Positions 17,375 to 26,537 of a stretch of DNA of 64,000 nt are shown here, in pieces. The translations under genes were made by a program, and so were the position numbers. Below the pieces are notes generated by a model, which worked only from the letters and a program-made list of their open reading frames with translations, was not told the origin of the DNA and did no database searches. Location of the stretch: the NCBI RefSeq assembly GCF_021325795.1, contig NZ_JAHPZX010000004.1, positions 620,001-684,000 of the forward strand, read 5' to 3'. This stretch comes from Bordetella sp. LUAb4 (GTDB lineage Bacteria > Pseudomonadota > Gammaproteobacteria > Burkholderiales > Burkholderiaceae_B). Position 1 is the first letter of the stretch; every line of letters starts with the position of its first letter.

Positions 17375-18949
17375 TTATTTCCAGCGGGCCAGGTAGAAGT
17401 GCGCCATCTCGTCGGGCGTCAGCGGATAGTCCAGGTCCTTGTTGTAGGCATAGGTGCGGCCATAGGTGTACAGCGGCACGAAGTACGCCTGATCCTGGAT
17501 GCGCGCCAAGGCCTTGGCATAGAACTCCTTGCGCTTTTCCGGATCGGTGTTGGTGTCGGCCGCTTCCAGCCAGTCGCGCACCTGCGGATCGCGGGCGTAG
17601 TCGTCGCCGGTGAACTTGAAGTAGTAGCTGGTCGACGCCGAGGCATCGAGCATGCCGTTGGAGCCCAGCGTCAAGTGCGCCAGCTGGGCCTTGCCGCCCA
17701 CCACGATGGGCCGCAGCGCGCCCCACTGCAGGAACTGGATATTCGTGCGGATGCCGACCGCACGCAGATAATTCGCCACGGCTTCCGTGTACTGGCGGTC
17801 GCGGTAGGCATAGAACGTCATGTCGAAGCCGTTCGGGTAGCCGGCCTCGGCCAGCAGCGCCTTGGCGCGGGCGGGGTCATAGGGATAGTCCGGCACCTTG
17901 TCCGTGCAGCCGAACTGGTTCATGGAGCACATGGACTTCTGCACCACCGAACCGGGGCCGATCAGGTTCTTCACCAGCGACTCGCGATCGATGGCGTAGA
18001 ACACCGCGCGACGGACACGGATGTCTTTCATCGGGTTGTCACCCGAGCGGCCCGACGCGTCCAGGGACAGGAAAGACATGCGCATGGTCGCGGCCGATTT
18101 CACCGTCAGGTTGTCCTGCTCGGCCAGCAGCTTGGCATTCTCCGGCGGCACCCCCCACATCCAGTCGATACCACCGGTCATCAGCTCTGATACCTGCGTG
18201 TCGACATCCGGGATGGTGCGCAGGACGATCTTGCCGATGTGCGGCTTACCCTTGGGACTGCCTTCCCAGTATTGATCGTTCTTGACCAGGGTCAGGGATT
18301 GACCCGGCTTGTATTCCTGCAATTTGTACGGGCCCGTGCACATTGGCACCACCGCGCCATTGTCGCGGCGCGTCTTGCCGTCGGCGGTGGGCACCGTGGG
18401 CGCCTTGTCGTAATGCCCCTTGGGGAAGATCGGCGATGTGCCGGTCAGGTATTCCAGCGCGGCGGGCGCGGGGCGCGTCGCATGGAAGATCACTTCATAG
18501 GGCGACACCACCTCGACGTTCTTGATCCAGTCGACCAGGGCACGGAATGCCATGCCGCTGCTTTCGGGTGCCAGGGTGTTGAAGGTATAGGCGACGTCCT
18601 CGGCGGTCATCTCCTGGCCGTTATGGAACTTGACGCCCTTGCGCAGCTTGACGTCCAGCGTATGGTCGTCGGTCCACGCCCAACTGGTCGCCAGCAGCGG
18701 CTTGTACTCGTTGGTGATGGGATCGCGATGCACCAGCGAATCGCACATCGCGTAGGTCACGATCAAAGCTTCGCGCTGGTTGCCATAATAGATGTCCGGC
18801 GTGGTCATCTCGGTGGCGGTGGCCCACACCAGGGTGTCATTCGACTTGTCGGCCCAGGCCGGTCCACCCGCTGACGCCAGGGTCGCGGCCGCCGCCACGC
18901 CCAGCAAGAATCGCTTGCCGCCCATTTTTTCCCCTAGTCTGGATTGCAT
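17375..18949 (-). CDS. Peptide ABC transporter periplasmic substrate-binding protein (SBP family 5)
   Basis: The 524-residue periplasmic receptor has a signal peptide ending near AWA-DKSN (about residue 33). The family-5 signature falls in the region KPLLATSWAWTDDHTLDVKLRKGVKF, followed by DVAYTFNTL. It is the first gene of a six-gene minus-strand operon: receptor, two permeases, two ATPases and an M20 peptidase. Ligand preference (dipeptide, oligopeptide or other) cannot be read from the sequence. Confidence 0.95.
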   Translation of the reverse strand: MQSRLGEKMGGKRFLLGVAAAATLASAGGPAWADKSNDTLVWATATEMTTPDIYYGNQREALIVTYAMCDSLVHRDPITNEYKPLLATSWAWTDDHTLDVKLRKGVKFHNGQEMTAEDVAYTFNTLAPESSGMAFRALVDWIKNVEVVSPYEVIFHATRPAPAALEYLTGTSPIFPKGHYDKAPTVPTADGKTRRDNGAVVPMCTGPYKLQEYKPGQSLTLVKNDQYWEGSPKGKPHIGKIVLRTIPDVDTQVSELMTGGIDWMWGVPPENAKLLAEQDNLTVKSAATMRMSFLSLDASGRSGDNPMKDIRVRRAVFYAIDRESLVKNLIGPGSVVQKSMCSMNQFGCTDKVPDYPYDPARAKALLAEAGYPNGFDMTFYAYRDRQYTEAVANYLRAVGIRTNIQFLQWGALRPIVVGGKAQLAHLTLGSNGMLDASASTSYYFKFTGDDYARDPQVRDWLEAADTNTDPEKRKEFYAKALARIQDQAYFVPLYTYGRTYAYNKDLDYPLTPDEMAHFYLARWK

Positions 18950-18993
18950 TCAAAATATGCAGGGATTTTGCCGACGCGGTCCGCGCGCGCCTA

Positions 18994-19012
18994 CCTAGGA
19001 CATATACCTAGG
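18994..19012. promoter_or_regulatory. Paired CCTAGG palindrome upstream of the peptide-uptake operon
   Basis: Two CCTAGG hexamers at 18994-18999 and 19007-19012 are separated by the AT-rich spacer ACATATA, forming an interrupted inverted repeat. They lie 45 bp upstream of the receptor start, in the only gap between that operon and the kinase gene, so it may be an operator. No regulator is assigned. Confidence 0.35.
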
Positions 19013-19148
19013 CTGGGTGCCACCAGCCTGGGGACGCGGTGATACCGCCCCCCAGGCAAGGTGTCACCAGCATCCTGACGGCAACGAATGCGGCTGCCGC
19101 TGCAGCTGCGGCTGCGGCAACGCCATGCCCCCGCAACGGCAATCCGCC

Positions 19149-21083
19149 CTATCCCGCCACCGGGGCCTGGCGAGGCAGCACCAGCGTGAATGTCGTGCCG
19201 CGATGGGGTCCCTCGCGCCGGCTTATGACATCGATGCGGCCGCCCAGCACCTCGGTGACCATCTGCGCGACGATGTGCAGGCCCAGGCCCGTGCCGCCCT
19301 GATGCCGGTGGGTGGTGTAGAACGGGTCGAAGATATGCGGCAGGTCGGCGTCTTCGATGCCGGCCCCATCGTCGATGACGCGCACCACGACATCGCCGCC
19401 GGCTTCGCCGTGCGCCTGGATGCGCAGCGTGCCGCTACCCTGCGCGTCGTCGAAGGCATGCGCCAGGGCATTGTTCAGCAGATTGCCTATCACCTGCTCG
19501 AAGGGGCCAGGATAGCTGTCCATGATCAGCCCGCGCTGCAACTCCAGGCGCAGGCGGATGCGTTCCTGATGGGGCCACTTGCGCAAGCGGGGATCGGCAT
19601 CCAGCACGGCTTCGTCCACGGCGAAGGAGCGCCGTTCCATGCTGGTGCGGTCCACCGCCACCTGCTTGAAGCGACGCACGATGCCGGACGCGCGCCGCAC
19701 CGCGCGGTCGGCCAACGTGGAAGCTTCATCCACTTCAGCGAGGAAATTCCGCAGATCCGACTTACGCAGGCCGGCTTCAAGCCGATCGCGCAAGGTGAGG
19801 ATGGATTGCGCCAACGCGCTGATGGCCAGGTTGGCGCTGCCCAAGGGCGTATTCAATTCATGCGCCACTCCCGCCACCATCAGGCCCAGCGACGACAGGC
19901 GCTCCGCGCGCGACAGGTCGGCGCGCACATTGCTCAAGTTGGTATATGCCTCGCGCAGGGCCTGATTAGCGCGGCGCAGCTCCTGCGCACGCGCTTCTTC
20001 ATCGACCAGGCCGCGCATCGTCACCCAGCCATAGCGCAGCGTCACCAGCAGCACCAGTACCATGAGCGGCGCGATGATCATCTTCCAGTTCTCGGCCCAG
20101 CCGTCGGCCTGCGCGCGATCGCCCCGCACCAGCACGAACACGCCCAGCTTGCTGATCACCGGCCCGGCGCTCTCCATATCGGTGAACGTATCCGCGCCTA
20201 TCTTCAAGCGGCGGAAAGCATAGTCGCCGCTGCGGCCGTGATAGCGCCCACTGTCGGCGCGGCTGAGTGCGCGCCACAATCTGGGATCGCGGTCAGGCAC
20301 CTTTCTTTCCGGCAATCCCAATTGCCAGGCCCAATCGTCATCGGGTTCGGGACCCTGCAGCCAGTAGCCGTTGTCATTGAGCAGCAGCACGGTGAGTCCC
20401 CGGCGCCGCGCCAGTTCATTGATACGGGTCAGCAGGCGCGACGCTCGGTAATTGATCACCACCACACCCTGCGCGATATCGTCCTCATAAAGTGGCGTTG
20501 CCACGCGCAGCGTCGGCACCAGGGGACGCTCCACCCCGCCGTGTTCCTCATTCAGGTCCATCGACGAGAAGTACACCGATCCCGGCGGCATGCCGTGGAT
20601 ATCGCGGAAATAGGCCCGCGTGGCCTTGTTCTGCAACTCGGACTGCGGCACCAGGGTCGGGTTGCCCGTACGCCAGTTCACCCGCAAGTACTCCTCGCCA
20701 TTCTGCCTCAGCCACCGTACCTGGTCATAGACGCCGGAGGCTCGCGAGAACGTCATGTACAGGCGCGCCATCGGCGAACCCTCGGCGACGTTGTCGCGCG
20801 CCAGTTGCGAGGACATGTCACTGAGAAACAGAACGTCGTGCTCCAGGCTGTCCAGGGTGCGCCGCAGGATTTCCACCGACTCGTCCAGCAGGCTTTCCCG
20901 CTCGCGCCACAGCGGCTCCTGGGTCAAGGCGTCGAACTTCGCCCACAGCCAGGGAAAGCCCACCGCGAAGGCGATCAACCAGGGCAGCACCATCACCACG
21001 AAGCGGCGCCGCACCGGGCGCGGCAAGGCGCGGAATGAACCTAAGGTGCCCCGCAACTGCCAGCGTGCCGACACCGTCATCAA
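19149..21083 (-). CDS. Membrane sensor histidine kinase with extracytoplasmic sensor
   Basis: The 644-residue kinase has a transmembrane helix at about 28-48, a large periplasmic sensor (about 50-330) that looks like a double-Cache module, and a second helix at about 335-350. A coiled coil (about 360-395) links to the HisKA domain with His408 in VAGVAHELNTPLG. The ATPase domain has the N box VIGNLLNNALAHAF, DDGAGI and GGTGLGLHIV. There is no receiver domain. Its start overlaps the stop of the REC-EAL regulator gene by 4 bp, so the two form a two-component pair in which the kinase probably phosphorylates Asp101 of the partner. Confidence 0.93.
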   Translation of the reverse strand: MMTVSARWQLRGTLGSFRALPRPVRRRFVVMVLPWLIAFAVGFPWLWAKFDALTQEPLWRERESLLDESVEILRRTLDSLEHDVLFLSDMSSQLARDNVAEGSPMARLYMTFSRASGVYDQVRWLRQNGEEYLRVNWRTGNPTLVPQSELQNKATRAYFRDIHGMPPGSVYFSSMDLNEEHGGVERPLVPTLRVATPLYEDDIAQGVVVINYRASRLLTRINELARRRGLTVLLLNDNGYWLQGPEPDDDWAWQLGLPERKVPDRDPRLWRALSRADSGRYHGRSGDYAFRRLKIGADTFTDMESAGPVISKLGVFVLVRGDRAQADGWAENWKMIIAPLMVLVLLVTLRYGWVTMRGLVDEEARAQELRRANQALREAYTNLSNVRADLSRAERLSSLGLMVAGVAHELNTPLGSANLAISALAQSILTLRDRLEAGLRKSDLRNFLAEVDEASTLADRAVRRASGIVRRFKQVAVDRTSMERRSFAVDEAVLDADPRLRKWPHQERIRLRLELQRGLIMDSYPGPFEQVIGNLLNNALAHAFDDAQGSGTLRIQAHGEAGGDVVVRVIDDGAGIEDADLPHIFDPFYTTHRHQGGTGLGLHIVAQMVTEVLGGRIDVISRREGPHRGTTFTLVLPRQAPVAG

Positions 21084-23368
21084 CGCCCCGCCGCTTCCGC
21101 CTGCCGCGCCAACCGGCCGAGGAATGCGTCGATGTCTTCAGGATGCGCGTACAGAAAACCCTGGGCCTGAGGGCACCCGTGCGCCTGCAGCCAGGCCGCC
21201 TGTTCGGGCGTTTCCACCCCCTCGGCGACGATCTGCATATTCAGGCGCTGCCCCAGCTTGATGATCATTTCGGCGATCACGGGACCGTCGCCCGCCTGGC
21301 CGATTTCATGGATGAAATGCCGGTCTACCTTGAGCGTGGTCACGGGCATGTCGCGCAGGTAGGCCAGGGACGAATAACCCGTGCCGAAATCGTCGATGGC
21401 GATGGTGAAACCCGCCTCGCGCAGGCCGCTCAACAACACGCCGTTGCGTTCCCGGTCATGCATGGCGACGCTTTCGGTGATCTCCAGTTCCAGGCGTCCC
21501 GGGTTGATGCCGTAGCGGTTGGCGACGGCGATCAATTCCTGCATGAAACCACGCCGTGCCAACTGCACGGCCGATACGTTGACCGCTATCCGGATGTCCT
21601 CATGCCCCGCCTGGCCCAGGCGCGCCAGGGCCTGGCAGGCCAGGTGCAGTACGCGATGTCCCAGCGGAATGATCAAGCCGTTGGCTTCGGCCATGGAGAT
21701 GAACTCGGACGGCGGCACGCGGGTGCCATCTTCGCGCGTCCAACGCGCCAGCGCTTCCGCGGCGATCACCTGGCCGGTGCAGATGTCCAGTTGGGGCTGC
21801 AATTCAATACTGATCTGGTCGCAGCGCAAGGCTCGCGACAATTCTCGTGAACGCGTAAAGCGCTGGTTCAGTATCTGTTCTTCGCAGGCTTCGTACTCCA
21901 CCAGGCCAACGCCGCTCTTGATCGGCGAACGTCGCAACAGCAGGGACCCCAAGGCCATCGCGGCGGCGGCGGACCCCTCGTAGGCGTCCAGATCCAGGCG
22001 CGCCGCGCGCAAGCTGATGAAGTCCTGGCCGTCCTCGCCGTCCATGAGCTCCAGCTGTTCGACCTGATCGTGTCCCAGACGCGCACGCTGGCCGAGAATG
22101 GCGAAGGTGTCGTCGTGCAGGCGGGCCACCAGGCAAGGCGCCGGGAACACCGTGAGCAGCCGCGCCGCCATTTTCTGCAGCATCAGGTTGCCCTGCTCCA
22201 CCCCCAGCGCCAGGCAGCTGGCGGCATACTGATCCAGTTCGACGAACAGAATGGCGCGGTCGCGCGGCACCGGCTGCTCCAGCACGGGTGCCAATGCGCG
22301 CAGCATGGCGTTGGCATTGGGCAAGGACAGCAGGCTGTCCTCATAGGCGACGCGATCCAAACGGCTGTTCAAGGCGACATTGATCAAGCCGGAATTGATG
22401 TGCGCGGAGAATACCCGCAGCAACTCATGTTCGGTGGGGTCCAGCACGCGGCCCGTGGCGATATAGGTCGCGGCATGGGGGCCGTCTTCCGCGCCCGGGA
22501 AGAACAGCACCTGGCTGGTGACACCGTCGACGTGGCTGCGCGACGTCAAAGCCCGCACCAGCGATTCGCGGATCTCATCCTGGTGCAGATCGCTCAAGGC
22601 CATGTCGATGGTGCCGGCCAATTGGCCCGCGGCGCCCACGATGCGGGCCTGCAAGGGACCATGTTCCTCGCTGCCGTCGTCGGCGACGCATACCAGTCCT
22701 TCCGGTGCCACCCCTAGCAGGCGCGACAGCTCCAGCATCACCCGGTGCGAAAAGTCCGACAGGCTGCGGGAACGTGTCAGGCAGTTGCCGGCCTCCACGA
22801 TCACCTGCAGGCCCTTGCGCGCCCGGCTCAGGGCGCGAATCTGCTCCCAAGTCCGCAGATTGCTCATCAGGATGCCGTGCAACCGTTCCACGGTAAGGTC
22901 GGTCTTGAGCCAGTAGTCGCTGATGTCCAGCTGGGACAAGGACTGCTTCATGGGCGCCAGGCCAGGTTGCCCCGTCACCAGCACCACGCGCACCTCGGCA
23001 TTGCCAAGCACCTCACGGATGCTGCGTACCAGGCGCAGGCCGGCGTCGTCGGTCTCCATGACGACGTCCAGAATGACCAGCGCGATCTCTTCACTTTCGG
23101 CCAGCAGGCGCGCGGCGGCGCCCGCGGAATTCGCCGAGAGGATGCGGATCGGCGCGTCATGAAAGGTGAAATTGGCCAGCGCCAGACGCAGCGAGCGCTG
23201 GAATTCAGGATCGTCATCCACGGACAGAATGGTGAAGCCCACCGGCAAGGACGCCGCGGCCGTGGCGGCTCCAGTCCCTGGCACCTCGCCCTCATCGGGC
23301 TCGGCCTCGAATGCGAATAGATCGCCGTCTTCCGCGCTGACTTGCCCGGATTCCTCTTTTACGGCCAT
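21080..23368 (-). CDS. Response regulator with REC, DUF3369, degenerate GGDEF and EAL domains
   Basis: The 762-residue regulator opens with an acidic N-terminus, then a receiver domain (about 45-175, Asp101 in VILDVVM). A DUF3369-like region, a GGDEF-like domain (about 340-480) and a C-terminal EAL domain (about 500-750) follow. The GGDEF signature is replaced by HDDTF, so diguanylate cyclase activity is unlikely. The EAL domain keeps AEALARW, NVS, LELEITES, IDDFGTGYSSL and AEGVET, so c-di-GMP phosphodiesterase activity is expected. It is followed by its kinase. Confidence 0.93.
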   Translation of the reverse strand: MAVKEESGQVSAEDGDLFAFEAEPDEGEVPGTGAATAAASLPVGFTILSVDDDPEFQRSLRLALANFTFHDAPIRILSANSAGAAARLLAESEEIALVILDVVMETDDAGLRLVRSIREVLGNAEVRVVLVTGQPGLAPMKQSLSQLDISDYWLKTDLTVERLHGILMSNLRTWEQIRALSRARKGLQVIVEAGNCLTRSRSLSDFSHRVMLELSRLLGVAPEGLVCVADDGSEEHGPLQARIVGAAGQLAGTIDMALSDLHQDEIRESLVRALTSRSHVDGVTSQVLFFPGAEDGPHAATYIATGRVLDPTEHELLRVFSAHINSGLINVALNSRLDRVAYEDSLLSLPNANAMLRALAPVLEQPVPRDRAILFVELDQYAASCLALGVEQGNLMLQKMAARLLTVFPAPCLVARLHDDTFAILGQRARLGHDQVEQLELMDGEDGQDFISLRAARLDLDAYEGSAAAAMALGSLLLRRSPIKSGVGLVEYEACEEQILNQRFTRSRELSRALRCDQISIELQPQLDICTGQVIAAEALARWTREDGTRVPPSEFISMAEANGLIIPLGHRVLHLACQALARLGQAGHEDIRIAVNVSAVQLARRGFMQELIAVANRYGINPGRLELEITESVAMHDRERNGVLLSGLREAGFTIAIDDFGTGYSSLAYLRDMPVTTLKVDRHFIHEIGQAGDGPVIAEMIIKLGQRLNMQIVAEGVETPEQAAWLQAHGCPQAQGFLYAHPEDIDAFLGRLARQAEAAGR

Positions 23369-23449
23369 CTTCTAACCCCCAAATACGTCTCGTCTCAGCG
23401 TCCCGGATCTCGGGTCCGGAGCAGCTACCTGTAGCGTCATGTATTGGCG

Positions 23450-23461
23450 CCACAATTGTGG
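23450..23461. promoter_or_regulatory. 12-bp palindrome in the divergent gap between two c-di-GMP genes
   Basis: The 301-bp intergenic region 23369-23669 separates the REC-EAL gene from the divergent EAL gene. It is notably AT-richer than its surroundings and contains the perfect palindrome CCACAATTGTGG. No convincing -35/-10 pair was identified on either strand. Control of both genes by one factor is possible. Confidence 0.35.
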
Positions 23462-23669
23462 AGATGTTTATATCTCAGGATATGAATCGAAACAATAGGT
23501 TTCTTATATGGTCAGCTTCTTTCTTTTCTTGTCGTGCTGGTTGCGCTTCTACGCAAGCGCCGCACCCAAAGCGAAATTATTTCACTTGACGAAGCAGGCC
23601 GGCATCCACGATGTTACGACCGACGTCAGCAGCATGTCTGAATGTTAGCCTTTTCTGGAATCGGACCCA

Positions 23670-25406
23670 GTGATCATGCTAGCCCTGCCCGCCCTACCTA
23701 CGCCGTCCCGGCCGCCCGCGGACTCGCATGCGGCCGCGCTGGCGGAGACCGCAACGCTGCTGGCCGCTGGCCTGTTCGGCGCCGACGCGGTAGTGCTACG
23801 GCTGCACAGTCCGACCGAGATCACGCATGTGCATGATGTCACACCCGCCGGTGCGGGCGTGCGCCTGCGCCAGCGCGCGGACATTCACGGGCCGGACGGA
23901 GCCAGTTGGGGCAGCCTGGAAATCTTCGATGCGGATAATGCCCTGGCCGACGACGCCACCGAAAGCGCAACCACGGACGTAGCCGAGGACACGGCAATTT
24001 CGGCCAGACCGGCCTCGCCCCTGGCCGCCACGCAAGCCGCCCAGATCGCGCTCGACCAGCTTGCCGCCCACATCGCCAGCGGCGTGCGCGCCTTGCAGGC
24101 GAATCACTACGAAGACCACCTGACCGGCCTGGGCAACCGCCACCGCTTCGTCCTGGACGCAGCCGCCGCCATGAGCGAGCGTGCGCCGGGCGTGCAAGTG
24201 CGCCTGTGGGCGGGCATCATCGACGTGCTGCCGTTGGAAGACATCAGCCGCCTGGTGATCAGCGCCGGCCTGCACCGCGTCGAACTGGCCATCAGCCTGA
24301 TGGCCGAGCGTCTGGTGCGCACCCTGCCGTCCGGCATCCGCCTGTACCGCCTGGGACTCGTGCGCTTCGGCCTGTTCCGGGACGACACCCTGGAGCAGAT
24401 GCACGGCTGTCTCAGCAAGTGCGTGGCGGAATTCGAAGCGCCCCTGCGCGTGGACGACGTCATGCAGCTGGACTTGTGCGCGGTCGCCGGCATGATTCCT
24501 GTCGAGCGCGGCGAACTGGATGACTTGATTGCCGCCCTGTATTCGACCTCCATCGCCGCGCGCAGTCAGGGCCGGCCCGTCACGGTCTACAACCGCCAGG
24601 TGCTGCGCACCCAGCAGCGCCACGGCATGATCGTCAATTCGGTGCGCGCCGCCATCGCCTCGCCGCGCCAGTTGCGCCTGGTCTACCAGCCGCGCGAGCG
24701 CACGGCCGACGGCAACTGGACCTCGGTGGAGGCCCTGCTGCGCTGGAATCACCCCACCTTGGGCGATATTCCGCCCGGCGAATTCATTCCCCTGGTGGAA
24801 CACACCGCGCTGATGCCCCTGTTGACCGACTGGGTGCTGGGCACCGGGCTGCGGCAGTTGGGGGAATGGCAGCGCGCATTGCCCGCGTTGAAGATGTCCA
24901 TCAATATTTCGGCGTCGGATCTCAAGCGGCCGGGCTTCGACGCCAGCGTGCGGCGGCTGATGGACGAAAACCGGGTCAGTGCCCGCAGCCTGGAGCTCGA
25001 AGTCACCGAAGGCGCCATCGTGCGTACCGAGCGCGCCGTGCTGGAAACCCTGGGCGGACTGAGCCGTCATGGCGTGGAAATCGCCATCGACGACTTTGGC
25101 GCGGGCTACAGCAATTTGACGCAGTTGAGCGAGCTGCAGGTCGACGTGATCAAGATCGACAATCGCCTGGTGCGCGCGGTGGCGGCCAACCCGCGCGCGG
25201 CGACGATTGTCCAATCCGTGGTGGACCTGGCCAAACGGCTAGGCCATCGGGTGGTGGTCGAAGGTGTGGAAACCGCCGAGCTCAAGGCGCTGTCGGCCCA
25301 TTGGGGCTGCGACGAAATGCAGGGCTATTACATCGCCCGGCCGATGGAGTTGAGCGCGATGACACAGGCGCTGGCCACGCGGCATGTGTATGCTACCTTG
25401 CATTGA
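23670..25406 (+). CDS. EAL domain protein (c-di-GMP phosphodiesterase) with degenerate GGDEF
   Basis: The 578-residue protein has an N-terminal region of ~140 residues without clear membrane helices. A GGDEF-like domain follows: YEDHLTGLGNRHRF is present, but the active-site GGDEF is replaced by VRFGLFR. The C-terminal EAL domain has VEALLRWNHP, NIS, LELEVTEG, IDDFGAGYSNL, IKIDNRL and VEGVET, so it should hydrolyse c-di-GMP. The start is GTG 23670 or ATG 23676. It diverges from the REC-EAL/kinase operon and shares its promoter region. Confidence 0.92.
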   Translation: MIMLALPALPTPSRPPADSHAAALAETATLLAAGLFGADAVVLRLHSPTEITHVHDVTPAGAGVRLRQRADIHGPDGASWGSLEIFDADNALADDATESATTDVAEDTAISARPASPLAATQAAQIALDQLAAHIASGVRALQANHYEDHLTGLGNRHRFVLDAAAAMSERAPGVQVRLWAGIIDVLPLEDISRLVISAGLHRVELAISLMAERLVRTLPSGIRLYRLGLVRFGLFRDDTLEQMHGCLSKCVAEFEAPLRVDDVMQLDLCAVAGMIPVERGELDDLIAALYSTSIAARSQGRPVTVYNRQVLRTQQRHGMIVNSVRAAIASPRQLRLVYQPRERTADGNWTSVEALLRWNHPTLGDIPPGEFIPLVEHTALMPLLTDWVLGTGLRQLGEWQRALPALKMSINISASDLKRPGFDASVRRLMDENRVSARSLELEVTEGAIVRTERAVLETLGGLSRHGVEIAIDDFGAGYSNLTQLSELQVDVIKIDNRLVRAVAANPRAATIVQSVVDLAKRLGHRVVVEGVETAELKALSAHWGCDEMQGYYIARPMELSAMTQALATRHVYATLH

Positions 25407-25456
25407 TGCCGACGGTGCATCGATGCCGGCGTTGCATTGATGCCGGCGTTGCATGT
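25400..25456. repeat. Degenerate 17-bp tandem repeat, about three units
   Basis: The unit is close to TTGCATTGATGCCGGCG. It occurs about three times in a row, with one variant containing ATCGATGCCGG, directly over the stop codon of the EAL gene. The last copy decays into unrelated sequence before the VOC gene. Confidence 0.75.
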
Positions 25457-25529
25457 CGATTTGCCGCGACCCCATTCGTCGTAGGCTTGAGACCGCCCGC
25501 CGGGCGGCCGATATCCCAGGAGACCCGCC

Positions 25530-26015
25530 ATGACCTCGACTGTCAAACCGATTCCGCCCGACATGCACACCGTCACACCGCACATCATCTGCAGCGATGC
25601 GTCCGGCGCCATCGACTTCTACAAGAAAGCGTTCGGCGCCACCGAGCTGGCGCGCCTGCCCGGCCCGCAAGGCGGTGTGATGCACGCCATGGTGCGTATC
25701 GGCGATTCGAACATCATGCTGGCTGACGAAATGCCGAACTGCGGGTCGATGAGTCCCACCACCCTGAAAGGCACGCCCGTCACGCTGCATCTGTACGTGG
25801 AGGACGTCGATGCCAGCTACGCCCGGGCCATCGAAGCCGGCGGCAAGGCCATCATGCCGCCCACCGATATGTTCTGGGGCGACCGCTACGGCGTGCTGCA
25901 CGATCCCTACGGGCACAGCTGGTCCATGGCGACGCACAAGCGCGACATGACGCCGGAGCAGATGGACAAGGAAATGAAGGAGATGATGGCCAACTGGAAG
26001 CCGCCCGGGCAGTAA
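25530..26015 (+). CDS. VOC family protein (PhnB/glyoxalase-like)
   Basis: The 161-residue protein is of the PhnB-like branch of the vicinal-oxygen-chelate fold. It has TPHIICSDASGAIDFYKKAFG at the start of the first module and VTLHLYVEDVDASYARAIEAG in the second. The end is FWGDRYGVLHDPYGHSWSMA, with a Lys/Met-rich tail. A good AGGAG site precedes the start. Substrate and metal are unknown; PhnB-like proteins are often annotated as glyoxalase/bleomycin-resistance proteins without measured activity. Confidence 0.88.
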   Translation: MTSTVKPIPPDMHTVTPHIICSDASGAIDFYKKAFGATELARLPGPQGGVMHAMVRIGDSNIMLADEMPNCGSMSPTTLKGTPVTLHLYVEDVDASYARAIEAGGKAIMPPTDMFWGDRYGVLHDPYGHSWSMATHKRDMTPEQMDKEMKEMMANWKPPGQ

Positions 26016-26019
26016 AGCG

Positions 26020-26535
26020 TCACCCCGCCGTCAGCCCCATGAACCCCGGCACGGCCAGCAAAGCGCCCAGGCGCGCGCTGGCCACCATGACCGGGGTCAC
26101 CCGTTCGGCGGGCATCAGCAGATTCAAGGTGCCCAGGCAGACATCGCCCATCACCACCGGCACGTTGATCACCGACTTCAGGCCCAGCGACGCGATGGCG
26201 GCATGGTCGTCGAAAGACTGCCGTATCGCCGCCTCGCCCTCGCCCACATAGACGCGCCGGTCCAGGAGCACCTGCTGGCCCCACGGCATGCCGGCCTTGT
26301 CCTTGGACCCGCCCGGCGGATACGCCACGGGATCCGAGCTATACAGCCTGACCACCGCGATACGCTCGGCATCGAAGCGGTTGACCGTGCACAGCGTGTG
26401 GCCCAGCAAGGGCCGCAGGTAGGCGTCGATGGCGCCGAACAGCGCCACCGGATCGCGCCCGGCGCAGGCCGAGGCCAGTACGTCGATATCCAGCAGCGCC
26501 GCGGTTGCTGCATCCACTTCCAGTGTTTGGCTCAT
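26020..26535 (-). CDS. GAF domain protein
   Basis: The 171-residue soluble protein is made almost entirely of one GAF-like domain: CTVNRFDAERIAVVRLY, the segment RRVYVGEGEAAIRQSFDDHA, SVINVPVVMGDVCLGTLNLL. The start at 26535 lies 2 bp after the stop of the upstream receptor gene, giving probable translational coupling; longer in-frame starts lie inside that gene. GAF domains bind small ligands, but none is identified. Proximity to the Bug receptor and GGT-like gene suggests a shared catabolic unit. Confidence 0.82.
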   Translation of the reverse strand: MSQTLEVDAATAALLDIDVLASACAGRDPVALFGAIDAYLRPLLGHTLCTVNRFDAERIAVVRLYSSDPVAYPPGGSKDKAGMPWGQQVLLDRRVYVGEGEAAIRQSFDDHAAIASLGLKSVINVPVVMGDVCLGTLNLLMPAERVTPVMVASARLGALLAVPGFMGLTAG

Positions 26536-26537
26536 GA

